DNA of 64,000 nucleotides from Comamonadaceae bacterium. Lineage in GTDB: Bacteria; Pseudomonadota; Gammaproteobacteria; Burkholderiales; Burkholderiaceae_C. The notes beneath the pieces are model-generated. The model saw only the letters and a program-made list of their open reading frames with translations. It was not told the origin of the DNA and did not search any database. Positions 8,435-18,611 of the stretch are shown in pieces (position 1 is the first letter of the stretch; the number at the start of each line of letters is the position of its first letter). The stretch lies in NCBI GenBank assembly GCA_947445115.1, contig CANFCG010000005.1, forward strand, positions 1 through 64,000, read 5' to 3'. A program made the translations under genes and the position numbers.

Positions 8435-9225
8435 AAGATAAACGGCTGACCCGTGACGGGCGTAGTCGCCACAGCCAAGTCTTGCTTGGCCATCACGCCT
8501 GCCTCGTAGCCCAAACGTCCCGCCTCAATCGCCAGCTTAAAAGCGCGAGCCATCACCACCGAATCATGTGCCAGCGCCACAGCAGAGTTGAGTAGCACGG
8601 CATCAAAACCCAGCTCCATCGCCTGCGCCGCGTCCGACGGTGAGCCAATCCCAGCATCGACAACGAGCACCGCATCAGGCAAGCGCGAACGCAGCGTGCG
8701 CAGCGCATACGGATTGATGAGACCTTGCCCCGAGCCAATCGGTGCGCCCCAAGGCATCAAGATGCGGCAGCCCACGTCTAGCAAGCGCTGGCAGCTGACT
8801 AAGTCGTCGGTGCAATACGGGAAAACTTCGAAGCCGTCTTTGGTTAACTGCTCTGCTGCTGTCACGAGTTCAAACGGATCGGGTTGCAAGGTGTACTCGT
8901 CACCCACGACCTCTAGCTTGATCCAGTTCGTGCCAAACACCTCCCGCGCCATGTGCGCCAGCGTGATGGCTTCGCGTGCGGTGCGGCAGCCCGCAGTGTT
9001 CGGCAACAAGCGCGCACCACTCTTTTGAATGTGCGCATAAAAATCGTTGGACGCCACACCAGCAGCGCCTTGCGAGAGCTGACGCTTGAGGCTAACCGTG
9101 ACCACTTCTGCGCCCGAGGCCGCAATTGCTTCGCTCAAAATTTGCGGTGAGGGATAGAGCGCGGTGCCAATGAAGAAGCGGCTGGTGAGCTCTACGTCAC
9201 CTAGTCTGAGTTTGGATGAGTTCAT
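8431..9225 (-). CDS. thiG: Thiazole synthase
   Basis: 264-residue TIM-barrel enzyme that forms the thiazole phosphate from deoxyxylulose phosphate, dehydroglycine and the sulfur carried by ThiS. The Schiff-base lysine is in [10 protein letters not shown] (about Lys103). Other family marks are [51 protein letters not shown] and [10 protein letters not shown]. It lies six bases downstream of thiS and overlaps thiDE by four bases, so these genes are likely made from one mRNA. Confidence 0.97.
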   Translation of the reverse strand: MNSSKLRLGDVELTSRFFIGTALYPSPQILSEAIAASGAEVVTVSLKRQLSQGAAGVASNDFYAHIQKSGARLLPNTAGCRTAREAITLAHMAREVFGTNWIKLEVVGDEYTLQPDPFELVTAAEQLTKDGFEVFPYCTDDLVSCQRLLDVGCRILMPWGAPIGSGQGLINPYALRTLRSRLPDAVLVVDAGIGSPSDAAQAMELGFDAVLLNSAVALAHDSVVMARAFKLAIEAGRLGYEAGVMAKQDLAVATTPVTGQPFIL

Positions 9226-9231
9226 TTTTTA

Positions 9232-9453
9232 TCAGCCACCTGTGATGGGTTGAAACGTAAACACCGCGTCGCCATCCACCAGCACGCGGGCTTCGCGCTC
9301 GGTACGTGGCACAAAAACTTGATTGACCGCTGTCGCTAAGGCTTGTGGGCTTTGGCTTAGCGAGGCGATGAGCGCTGCAAGGCTTGTGCCGCCTGGCTCG
9401 GCGCGTGGCGCCCCGTTAAGAGTAATGGAAATGGTGCTGAATGTGATGGCCAT
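9232..9453 (-). CDS. thiS: Sulfur carrier protein ThiS
   Basis: 73-residue ubiquitin-like protein ending in the diagnostic Gly-Gly (TFQPITGG) that is adenylated and thiocarboxylated before giving sulfur to ThiG. The N-terminus is slightly longer than the usual 66 residues. No thiF gene is present in this operon, so the adenylating enzyme (ThiF or MoeB) must be encoded elsewhere. Confidence 0.95.
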   Translation of the reverse strand: MAITFSTISITLNGAPRAEPGGTSLAALIASLSQSPQALATAVNQVFVPRTEREARVLVDGDAVFTFQPITGG

Positions 9454-9465
9454 GTTGCGGTTCTT

Positions 9466-10512
9466 CTAAAGACTTATCTCGGCTAAGGCTTGCTTTACAA
9501 GCGCTGGCGCGATGAGCCAGCCGTGACGGAATAAGCCATTGATGCGCGTGAGCCCGTCCGATGCTTCTAAGCGCGGTAAGTTGTCTGATAGGGCGGGGCG
9601 CAGATTCGTCTCACTGTGAATGATGCGGGCTTCGGCAAGCTCGGGGATCACGCTGTGCGCGGCGGCGAGTAGCTCGACCGTACTGCGCAGAGAGATGGGT
9701 GAGCGGTCTTCGCTTTCGATTTCGCTGGCGCCTACGACGATGCGGTTGCCATCCCGAGGGACGAGGTACACGCGGTGGCGTGGATGGAGCAGGCGAATTG
9801 GGCGCTGGAGTTCTACGCTTGGCGCGTGCAGCCAAAATATTTCGCCACGGACTCCGCGGACGGATAAGTCGGGACGCGCACCTGTACCGCGCACATCAAA
9901 TACCCAATCGAAAGAGAAGTCTTGCTTTGCAGTTTTGATAACGCCTTGCTGCAGTGAAGTGACGGTCTCATTCCAACGCCAAGTCACGCCAAGCGTGGTG
10001 GCTGCAACGGTCATCGCCGTCATCGCTTGCACGCTGTCGATTTGTCCCTCATGCGGCAAAATCCACGCCGAGCCTGATGTGTGAATGGCTGATTCGGCAC
10101 TGCGCAAGGCCATACGGGATAAGGGCTTCGGGGCATGCTCTGCATGTCCAGCGGGCGTTTTATGCGCCAGCAAATCAATCATGCGGCGGGCGCTGCCTTC
10201 GTCGCCTTTATGTGCAAGTAGCAAGCTCCCCATCATTTTTAGCATCACGTGATGCTCGGGCGCAGAGGCTTTTAAATCGGCCACGATGCTTGCCCACAAC
10301 GCTAGTGACCGCACGCCCTGCTCAAATACCGCAAGGTTTGCTGTTTCTAGTTCCGCCATGGGCGAGAGCATGCCTGCTGCCGTCCAGCCCGCCGCGCCAC
10401 GCTGCTCGGGGCTTGTGGCAGGGTCAAAGACGGTAACTGCATGACCCGCGCGCGCCAGCTGAAACGCTAGCAAGCGCCCCAGCAAGCCTGCGCCAGCAAT
10501 GCCAATCTTCAT
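9466..10512 (-). CDS. thiO: Glycine oxidase ThiO (FAD-dependent)
   Basis: 348-residue DAO-family flavoenzyme. The Rossmann motif is GIAGAGLLGRLLAFQLARAG at residue 3, followed by GAAGWTAAGMLSPMAELE, typical of ThiO. Near the C-terminus GLFRHGWLIAPAL forms the second FAD-binding region. It oxidises glycine with oxygen to the imine used by ThiG, so this organism uses the aerobic route and not the radical enzyme ThiH. The start codon directly abuts the thiC stop (TAAATG), with thiS 12 bases downstream. Confidence 0.93.
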   Translation of the reverse strand: MKIGIAGAGLLGRLLAFQLARAGHAVTVFDPATSPEQRGAAGWTAAGMLSPMAELETANLAVFEQGVRSLALWASIVADLKASAPEHHVMLKMMGSLLLAHKGDEGSARRMIDLLAHKTPAGHAEHAPKPLSRMALRSAESAIHTSGSAWILPHEGQIDSVQAMTAMTVAATTLGVTWRWNETVTSLQQGVIKTAKQDFSFDWVFDVRGTGARPDLSVRGVRGEIFWLHAPSVELQRPIRLLHPRHRVYLVPRDGNRIVVGASEIESEDRSPISLRSTVELLAAAHSVIPELAEARIIHSETNLRPALSDNLPRLEASDGLTRINGLFRHGWLIAPALVKQALAEISL

Positions 10513-12426
<1,914 letters not shown>

Positions 12427-12490
12427 TCATATCAAAAAGATTGAGGGGGGGGTGCTCCGACAGGTTGTGCAGCTTTTGCATTGGCCTGAC

Positions 12491-12570
12491 AGCTCTTCTT
12501 ACGTCGGTACGAACCGATTCAAGTTCACGGGTTTGACTTTGTCATCTCAGCTTTGCAGCACCCCGGAGCG
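12491..12570 (-). promoter_or_regulatory. TPP riboswitch (THI element) in the thiC leader
   Basis: Read on the minus strand, the leader contains GGGGTGCT, then a short GCT/AGC hairpin, the conserved CTGAGATGA, ACCCGTGAACTTGAA, a TCGGT/ACCGA hairpin and GACGTAAGAAGAGC. These follow the order and key bases of the TPP aptamer: GGGGUGC/ACCC for P2, CUGAGA, the GAACUUGA arm, and the closing GAAG segment. P1 is GCTC/GAGC. A -10-like TATACT lies just upstream at 12577-12582. Between the aptamer and the thiC ATG is AGCACCCCCCCC (12445-12456), which can pair with the aptamer's GGGGTGCT and may be the switching strand. No U-tract terminator follows, so control of translation is the likelier mode. Confidence 0.93.
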
Positions 12571-12650
12571 ATTAGAAGTATAGCGCTGTGGATATGCCGC
12601 GTTATTTTGCTATAAAATTTTCTGAATAAATATATGATAATATCGCCGGC

Positions 12651-12681
12651 GTTTGACTTTTATAGACTAAAAAAATCAAAC
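12651..12681 (+). promoter_or_regulatory. Inverted repeat in the leader of the small-peptide gene
   Basis: GTTTGA (12651-12656) and TCAAAC (12676-12681) form an inverted repeat with T-rich and A-rich inner arms. It could be an operator or an mRNA hairpin 18 bases ahead of the GGAG ribosome binding site. Upstream, AT-rich sequence with TATGATAAT near 12633-12641 may hold the -10 element, but I see no convincing -35. Confidence 0.35.
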
Positions 12682-12708
12682 ACCTCTTATTCGTTTTTGG
12701 AGATTGAT

Positions 12709-12906
12709 ATGCGTTTATTAAATACACAGGAATTAGCTCTGGTGCAGGCTGGGGTTGCAGCGCCAACTACCCCTACGCCACCACCGGTAACGACGCCTAC
12801 GCTACCACCAGTGTCCACGCCTACTGGCTGTGATGGGGGTCGTGATGATCACGACGATAGTCGTCATGAGGGTGGTCGTCACCATGGTGATCGCCACGAC
12901 CGTTAA
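12709..12906 (+). CDS. Small secreted peptide precursor with double-glycine-type leader (bacteriocin/microcin-like, unrecognised family)
   Basis: 65 residues, starting at the ATG six bases after GGAG; an upstream in-frame ATG lacks such a site. Residues 1-15 (MRLLNTQELALVQAG) fit the double-glycine leader consensus: Glu at -8, Leu at -7, Val at -4 and Ala-Gly at -2/-1. Cleavage after Gly15 would release a 50-residue peptide. Its first half is Pro/Thr-rich with an 8-residue repeat (TPPPVTTP, TLPPVSTP). Its second half has one Cys, five His, seven Asp, one Glu and five Arg, with two GGR-led units. This is very hydrophilic, unlike pore-forming class II bacteriocins, and suggests metal binding. 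The exporter genes are next downstream. I do not recognise the mature peptide, and no immunity or modification gene is seen. Confidence 0.8.
   Translation: MRLLNTQELALVQAGVAAPTTPTPPPVTTPTLPPVSTPTGCDGGRDDHDDSRHEGGRHHGDRHDR
12775..12822 (+). repeat. 24-bp tandem repeat in the peptide gene
   Basis: Two adjacent 24-base units encode TPPPVTTP and TLPPVSTP (residues 23-38 of the precursor). They differ at a few positions. Such a repeat can expand or shrink and so vary the spacer between leader and His/Asp-rich end. Confidence 0.8.
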
Positions 12907-12955
12907 AGAAGTCGGATAGCCCGCGCTATCTACCGCAATTTAAGTCGTATTTTCG

Positions 12956-12990
12956 AATGGGATTCTGGGTTTGCTCAGAGTCCCATTTTT
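12956..12990 (+). terminator. Intrinsic terminator between the peptide and exporter genes
   Basis: TGGGATTCTG (12958-12967) pairs with CAGAGTCCCA (12976-12985) with one G-T pair and an 8-base loop, followed by TTTTT. A second perfect 6-bp hairpin (GATAGC/GCTATC, 12915-12930) precedes it just after the stop codon. Read-through would be needed for the exporter to share the peptide's promoter. Confidence 0.85.
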
Positions 12991-13010
12991 ATTAAATGGG
13001 GTGTCAATCG

Positions 13011-14300
13011 ATGCAACTATTCCGTAAGGATGTGCTGGCTGCTAATCACCCTCGTCTGCATGGCGAGATCGTGGTTCGTGGCAGCTGGATGACGTGGGGC
13101 CTCACGAGTCTCATCGTTGTGTGCATCACCTGCATTTTGGCTCTTGTTGTGTTTGGACAATACACCCGTCGCGTCGTGGTCTCTGGTTATTTGATACCCG
13201 TGGGTGGTGTGGTTCGTATTTATAGTGCGCAAGCGGGACGCGCAACCAAAATTCATGTGGCTGAAGGTGATGTTGTTGCCGCTGGGCAGGCGTTGGTGAC
13301 CGTGCTTGACGAGCGTCCAGATAGCACGGGCGGCGACGCACGTGCGCGCAGTGCGAAGCAAATACAAGATCGCAAGGATAATTTTGAAAGCGTCATTAAG
13401 CAGCAGGGGCAACTGTTTGATCAGACGGATCGTGGCTTGACGCTTCGAATTGCGGCGTTAGATCAAGAAATGGCGCAATTGTTTGTTGAGCAAAAAACGC
13501 AATCCAGCCGAGTGGGTTATGCAAAAAGTGCCTTGAAGCGCAATATCGACTTAGCCGCGCAAAATTATGTCTCAGACGCTGTGGTGCAGGAAAAGCAAGA
13601 GGCTGTGGCAGATCAAGAAGTTAAATTGCAAGCTTTGTTGCGCACCCATTCTGGTCTGCGGCGTGAGTTAGAAACGTTACTGTCTGAAAAAGCCGAACTG
13701 CCCATGCGCAAGTTGACGCAAATTGCCGAGTTAAAGCGTAATGTCAATCAAGCTCAGCAAGATTTAATTGATTTGGGTTCCAAAAAAGAAATCTTGGTGA
13801 CGAGTCCGCAAGCCGGCGTTATCTCCGGCCTATCTGTTAAGCCTAGTCAATTAGTTTCACTTGATCGTTCACTGATGGTGCTTTTGCCACAAAATAAAGT
13901 CAATCCAAGTCAGGCTGATGAGCTGGAAGGGCATCTCTATGCACAAAGTAAAGACGTCGGATTTTTGCGCGTAGGACAAGATGTGATGATTCGATACGGC
14001 GCTTATCCGTATCAAAAATTTGGGCAATATAAAGCCAGAGTGGTTGAGGTTTCACGCACCCCCTTTTTGCTAGCAGAGCTCCCCTTTCCAATGGCTGTAA
14101 AGGTGGCGCCTGCGGCGAGTGAAGAGCCTGTTTATCGACTGCGTGTAGCGTTGGACAGTCAAAATGCAAAAGCTTACGGCGCGCCGCAAGCCTTGCAAAG
14201 TGGCATGCAATTGGAGGCGGATGTCCTGCTGGATACGCGGACTGTTTTGGAGTGGGTGATGGAGCCCATTTACTCGCTGCACGGTAAGTACTCAAGATGA
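13011..14300 (+). CDS. HlyD-like membrane fusion protein of the peptide exporter
   Basis: 429 residues from the chosen ATG (MQLFRKDVLAANH); an ATG five codons upstream lies only a few bases after the terminator tail and has no ribosome binding site, whereas GGGGTG precedes the chosen one. One membrane segment spans about residues 27-49. It is followed by a lipoyl/barrel-sandwich half (GYLIPVGGVVRIYSAQAGRA, EGDVVAAGQALVTV), a long heptad-rich helical hairpin (about residues 105-255), then the second half SPQAGVISGLSVKPSQLV. This is the adaptor layout of CvaA-like proteins of type I peptide secretion. It should link the ABC exporter to an outer-membrane channel; no TolC gene is in the window. 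Seven bases separate it from the exporter gene. Confidence 0.9.
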   Translation: MQLFRKDVLAANHPRLHGEIVVRGSWMTWGLTSLIVVCITCILALVVFGQYTRRVVVSGYLIPVGGVVRIYSAQAGRATKIHVAEGDVVAAGQALVTVLDERPDSTGGDARARSAKQIQDRKDNFESVIKQQGQLFDQTDRGLTLRIAALDQEMAQLFVEQKTQSSRVGYAKSALKRNIDLAAQNYVSDAVVQEKQEAVADQEVKLQALLRTHSGLRRELETLLSEKAELPMRKLTQIAELKRNVNQAQQDLIDLGSKKEILVTSPQAGVISGLSVKPSQLVSLDRSLMVLLPQNKVNPSQADELEGHLYAQSKDVGFLRVGQDVMIRYGAYPYQKFGQYKARVVEVSRTPFLLAELPFPMAVKVAPAASEEPVYRLRVALDSQNAKAYGAPQALQSGMQLEADVLLDTRTVLEWVMEPIYSLHGKYSR

Positions 14301-14307
14301 TGACCGC

Positions 14308-16416
14308 ATGAAAAAAACATTGATTTTTAGTGGCAAGCGCCCGCTGCCCATGATCTATCAGACCGAAGCCGCTGAGTGCGGGCTCGCCTGCCTAGCCATG
14401 GTGGCCGGCGCGCATGGGACGCAGTTGGATTTGCCGGGGATACGCGTCAAACTTTCCGTTTCGCTCAAAGGTATGAATTTGGCGCAGCTCATGGATGGCG
14501 CGCAAAGAATAGATTTGGCCAGTCGCCCCCTCAAGCTAGAGCTCGGACAGCTGAAAGATTTGCAATTGCCATGTATTTTGCATTGGGATTTGAATCATTT
14601 TGTGGTGTTGCAAAGTGTTAAAGCACATACGGTGGTGATTCATGATCCTGCGCGGGGTATCCGAACGTTAAGTCTGGATGAAACCTCCAAGCACTTCACT
14701 GGCGTAGCGCTGGAACTATTACCAACGCCTGCTTTCAAACCGAAAAATGCACGGCGACGCGTGAGTTTGAGTGATTTATTGGGTCGATTGATTGGCGTGA
14801 AGAGCCAAATGACACAGATATTTATCATTTCTTTGGCGCTTCAGGTTTGCGCGCTCATCAGTCCGCTCTACATCCAATCTATCGTTGACCACGCTTTAAT
14901 TGGAGGGGATAAAAACCTCATTGCACTGCTGTCACTTGGATTTTTATTTTTAGCGTTACTGCAAGTCGGCATTGGCACGTTGCGTGGTTGGCTGGTCTTG
15001 AGGCTAGGGACTGAAATTGGCGTGCAGTGGTCAATTAATGTTTTTACCCATCTCATTCGTTTGCCGCAGTCATTTTTTGAAAAACGGCACTTGGGCGATT
15101 TGCTGTCAAGATTTGGTGCAATTGGCTCCATTCAGCGTACGCTGACGACCAGTTTTATCGAAGGCATTATTGACAGTATTTTGGCTCTTTTGTCGTTTGT
15201 CATGATGTGGATCTATAGCGCCACACTCTCTTGGATCGTGATTGCCTCGGTTGTGATTTATGGGCTGCTTCGAGTGATGGCCTATGCCCCGCTGCGGCAA
15301 GCAACCGAAGAGGGGATTGTTTTGAGCGCGAAGCAGCAAAGCACTTTTATGGAGAGTTTGCGCGGCATACAGGCCATCAAACTCTTTGCCCGTGAGTCCC
15401 ATAGGCAGGCGCTGTGGCATAACCATTTGATTGACACCACAAATTTAACGATTAAAACGCAGCGTCTGATGCTGGGATATAGCGTAGCGAGCGGTACCCT
15501 TGCCAGCATCTCGGGTATTTCGGTTGTCTGGCTAGGCTCGCAGCTCATTTTAAATAACACGTTTTCAATAGGTATGCTATTTGCCTTTTTTGCGTACCAA
15601 AGTGTTTTTACTCAGCGCATGATGGGTTTGATTGACAAGTCGATTGAACTAAAAATGCTAAGTTTGCAATCAGAGCGTTTGGCCGATATTGTGCTCACGC
15701 CAAAAGAGAGTCACTCGAGCACAGGCCTTGCGGGTATGGGATCACAGGCTTTTCCTGAGGGGATTCTCAAAATCGAAGGTGTGAGTTTCCGCTATTCCGA
15801 TGTGGATCCTTATGTTTTAAAAAATGTGTCGCTTGAGATTCCCGAAGGTCAGTCAATCGCCATCGTGGGGCCATCGGGTTGCGGGAAAACGACGCTGGCA
15901 AAATTGATTCTGGGTTTGCTGGAACCAACGGATGGCCGTATCATGAAAGGTACGACAGATATTTCTAGGGTGGATTTATTAGCATGGCGAACGAGAGTCA
16001 ATGCGGTGATGCAAGACGATCAATTGTTTGCTGGCTCGATCATTGACAACATCTGCTTTTTTGATGAATCACCCAATATGGCACGTCTTAAGCATGTGGC
16101 GGAGTTGGCCAGTATCCACGCATCGATAGAGAAAATGAGTATGGGTTACAACACGCTGATCGGGGACATGGGCACCGCTTTGTCTGGCGGGCAAAAGCAG
16201 CGTTTGCTGCTGGCGCGTGCCCTATATCGTGAGCCACACATTATTATTCTTGACGAAGCAACCAGTCATTTAGATGTGGCACTAGAAAAAGCAATCAACC
16301 ATGCTATCCATGCGCTCACCATGACACGTATTGTGATTGCGCACCGTCCCGAAACCATTGCGTCGTGCGATGTGGTGATTGATTTGGAAGCCATCAATCA
16401 AATTGAAAAGCACTAA
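14308..16416 (+). CDS. C39-peptidase-containing ABC exporter (bacteriocin-type processing transporter)
   Basis: 702 residues in three parts. The N-terminal C39 cysteine peptidase has Gln18 and Cys24 in [14 protein letters not shown], His97 in WDLNHFVVL and Asp113 in HDPARG, so the catalytic set is complete. About residues 165-440 hold the membrane segments. The C-terminal ATPase has Walker [10 protein letters not shown] near 521, the Q loop [10 protein letters not shown], signature [15 protein letters not shown], Walker [13 protein letters not shown] and the switch His in IAHRPE. Relatives such as CvaB remove double-glycine leaders and export the mature peptide. Together with the HlyD-like gene and the leader peptide upstream this makes a complete inner-membrane export unit. 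The stop lies two bases before uvrB. Confidence 0.95.
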   Translation: MKKTLIFSGKRPLPMIYQTEAAECGLACLAMVAGAHGTQLDLPGIRVKLSVSLKGMNLAQLMDGAQRIDLASRPLKLELGQLKDLQLPCILHWDLNHFVVLQSVKAHTVVIHDPARGIRTLSLDETSKHFTGVALELLPTPAFKPKNARRRVSLSDLLGRLIGVKSQMTQIFIISLALQVCALISPLYIQSIVDHALIGGDKNLIALLSLGFLFLALLQVGIGTLRGWLVLRLGTEIGVQWSINVFTHLIRLPQSFFEKRHLGDLLSRFGAIGSIQRTLTTSFIEGIIDSILALLSFVMMWIYSATLSWIVIASVVIYGLLRVMAYAPLRQATEEGIVLSAKQQSTFMESLRGIQAIKLFARESHRQALWHNHLIDTTNLTIKTQRLMLGYSVASGTLASISGISVVWLGSQLILNNTFSIGMLFAFFAYQSVFTQRMMGLIDKSIELKMLSLQSERLADIVLTPKESHSSTGLAGMGSQAFPEGILKIEGVSFRYSDVDPYVLKNVSLEIPEGQSIAIVGPSGCGKTTLAKLILGLLEPTDGRIMKGTTDISRVDLLAWRTRVNAVMQDDQLFAGSIIDNICFFDESPNMARLKHVAELASIHASIEKMSMGYNTLIGDMGTALSGGQKQRLLLARALYREPHIIILDEATSHLDVALEKAINHAIHALTMTRIVIAHRPETIASCDVVIDLEAINQIEKH

Positions 16417-16418
16417 GC

Positions 16419-18533
16419 ATGGCGGATCTTGTCAACAGCCTGCTTGCGCCCCAAGCTACCGCCTCCACCGATGCCAATGCACCTGCGGGGCAATTCGTCT
16501 CCTACGAGGGCTCACCGTTTCAACTTTTTCAGCCGTACCCACCCGCAGGCGATCAACCTGAAGCGATTGATAAGCTGGTCGCTGGTCTAAACGACGGAGA
16601 AGCCTTCCAGACTTTGCTAGGCGTCACGGGTTCTGGCAAGACGTTTACGATGGCCAATGTAATAGCCCGCATGGGCAAACCCGCGCTGGTTTTTGCACAC
16701 AACAAAACCCTCGCAGCCCAGTTGTACTCTGAGTTCCGCGAGTTTTTTCCTAAGAACGCTGTCGAGTATTTTGTCAGCTATTACGACTATTACCAGCCCG
16801 AAGCCTATGTGCCGCAGCGCGATATGTTTATCGAAAAAGACAGTGCCATTAACGAGCATATCGAGCAGATGCGCCTGTCGTGCACCAAGAGCATTTTGGA
16901 GCGGCGTGATGTCATCATCGTTGCATCCGTCTCGGCGATTTATGGCATTGGCGAGCCCGAGAGCTATCACCGCATGATCATGACCCTGCGCGAGGGCGAC
17001 AAGATGAGCCAGCGCGATGCGATTGAGCGCTTGGTCAAGATGCAGTACGACCGCAATGATGTCGAGTTTTCGCGCGGCACGTTTCGCGTGCGCGGCGATA
17101 CGGTGGATGTGTTTCCAGCCGAGCACTCAGAACTAGCGATCCGCATCGAGTTGTTCGATGATGAGGTGGAAACCTTGCAGTTATTTGATCCGCTCACCGG
17201 ACGTATCAAAAGCCGTATCCTGCGCTTTACCGTGTACCCCGCCAGCCATTACGTCACCCCGCGCGACCGTGTGGTGGTGGCGATTGAGACGATTAAAGAA
17301 GAGCTGCGTGAACGCGCCAAACAATTGCTGGATATGGGTAAGCTGGTCGAGCACCAACGTATCGAGCAGCGCACTAAGTTTGACCTGGAGATGCTGACCG
17401 AGGTTGGGCACTGCAAAGGCATCGAAAACTACACGCGGCACTTGTCGGGTGCAGCGCCTGGCGATCCGCCCAGCACGCTGACGGACTACATGCCCAAGGA
17501 TTCGCTGATGTTTATTGACGAGAGCCATGTGATGATGGGGCAAATCAGCGCCATGTACAAAGGCGATCGTTCGCGCAAAACCACATTGGTGGAGTACGGC
17601 TTTAGGCTGCCCAGTGCCCTAGACAATCGCCCACTGAAGTTTGAAGAGTTTGAGGCGAGGATGCGTCAAGTGGTGTTTGTGAGCGCCACGCCCACGCAGT
17701 ACGAGCTGGAGCGCAGCGGGCAAGTGGTGGAGCAAGTCGTGCGCCCCACAGGGCTGATTGACCCCATCGTCGAAGTTCGCCCTGCCGTTACGCAGGTGGA
17801 CGATGTGCTCTACGAGATCCGCGAGCGCACTAAAAAAGGTGAGCGTGTGTTGATTACGACACTCACCAAGCGCATGGCCGAGCAGCTAACCGAATACCTG
17901 ACCGATAACGGCGTCAAGGCACGCTATTTGCACAGTGATATCGACACCGTTGAACGCGTAGAAATTTTGCGCGATTTACGCCTGGGCGCATTCGATGTGC
18001 TGATTGGCATTAACTTACTCCGCGAAGGACTCGACATCCCCGAGGTCTCGCTAGTCGCGATTTTGGATGCGGATAAAGAGGGCTTTTTGCGCAGCGAGCG
18101 AAGTTTGATTCAAACCATTGGCCGCGCAGCGCGTAACGTGAACGGTCACGCGATTTTGTATGCCGACCGCATCACCGAGTCCATGAAAAAAGCGATGAGC
18201 GAGACTGAGCGGCGGCGCACCAAACAAATCGAGCACAACACGCTGAACGGCATCACCCCGCAAGGCATCAACAAAAAAGTCCGCGACATGATTGACGGCG
18301 TGATGAGCAGCAAAGCCGGCAAAGACATGGCTCGTGAGGCCGAGCGCCGCGACATGCTACGCGCTACGGGTGTAGAAGAGTTCACAGAGAAAGACCTCGC
18401 TAAGCGGATCAAGCAGTTGGAGAAACAAATGTTTGAGGCGGCAAAGAACTTGGAGTTTGAGCAGGCGGCGCGGCTGCGAGATCAGTTGGTGCAGCTGAAA
18501 GAACGCGCATTTGGGGCGGTCTCTTTGCTCTAA
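16419..18533 (+). CDS. uvrB: UvrABC system protein B
   Basis: 704-residue DNA-damage-verifying helicase-like subunit of nucleotide excision repair. Walker A is in [10 protein letters not shown], the beta-hairpin region follows in [15 protein letters not shown], helicase motifs include FIDESHV and VSATPTQYE, then [14 protein letters not shown] and [10 protein letters not shown]. The C-terminus has the UVR motif ([20 protein letters not shown]) that binds UvrC. About 30 residues precede the usual start of the fold, making the N-terminus a little long. It begins two bases after the exporter gene with no terminator between them, so it may be partly read through from that unit. Confidence 0.98.
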   Translation: MADLVNSLLAPQATASTDANAPAGQFVSYEGSPFQLFQPYPPAGDQPEAIDKLVAGLNDGEAFQTLLGVTGSGKTFTMANVIARMGKPALVFAHNKTLAAQLYSEFREFFPKNAVEYFVSYYDYYQPEAYVPQRDMFIEKDSAINEHIEQMRLSCTKSILERRDVIIVASVSAIYGIGEPESYHRMIMTLREGDKMSQRDAIERLVKMQYDRNDVEFSRGTFRVRGDTVDVFPAEHSELAIRIELFDDEVETLQLFDPLTGRIKSRILRFTVYPASHYVTPRDRVVVAIETIKEELRERAKQLLDMGKLVEHQRIEQRTKFDLEMLTEVGHCKGIENYTRHLSGAAPGDPPSTLTDYMPKDSLMFIDESHVMMGQISAMYKGDRSRKTTLVEYGFRLPSALDNRPLKFEEFEARMRQVVFVSATPTQYELERSGQVVEQVVRPTGLIDPIVEVRPAVTQVDDVLYEIRERTKKGERVLITTLTKRMAEQLTEYLTDNGVKARYLHSDIDTVERVEILRDLRLGAFDVLIGINLLREGLDIPEVSLVAILDADKEGFLRSERSLIQTIGRAARNVNGHAILYADRITESMKKAMSETERRRTKQIEHNTLNGITPQGINKKVRDMIDGVMSSKAGKDMAREAERRDMLRATGVEEFTEKDLAKRIKQLEKQMFEAAKNLEFEQAARLRDQLVQLKERAFGAVSLL

Positions 18534-18561
18534 TCCCTAGCGTTTTAGTAGGGAATCTGTT

Positions 18562-18586
18562 AAACTTGAGTGAAACAGTCAACTAC
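18562..18586 (+). promoter_or_regulatory. IscR-type (type 1) operator over the isc promoter
   Basis: The 25-base stretch from AAACTTGAGT to AGTCAACTAC agrees at 22 of 25 positions with the E. coli type 1 IscR consensus ATASYYGACTRWWWYAGTC followed by RRSTAT. It overlaps a plausible promoter (TTGAGT at 18566-18571, TACTTT at 18588-18593, 16 bases apart), which is where a repressor of its own operon is expected. It lies 25 bases ahead of iscR. Confidence 0.72.
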
Positions 18587-18611
18587 TTACTTTTTAGAGC
18601 ACTTATTCATC

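Noticed and set aside
12634-12708. A 25-residue N-terminal extension of the small peptide
   Set aside because: The upstream ATG has no ribosome binding site, while the internal ATG follows GGAG at six bases and puts the leader consensus at the N-terminus.
12996-13010. Earlier ATG for the HlyD-like gene
   Set aside because: It falls directly after the terminator U tract and lacks a ribosome binding site; the ATG at 13011 follows GGGGTG.
12907-13010. A candidate immunity gene between peptide and adaptor
   Set aside because: No frame of useful length with a ribosome binding site exists in this gap, which is filled by two hairpins.
18534-18554. TCCCTA/TAGGGA hairpin after uvrB as an intrinsic terminator
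   Set aside because: The stem is short, the loop is nine bases and no T run follows.
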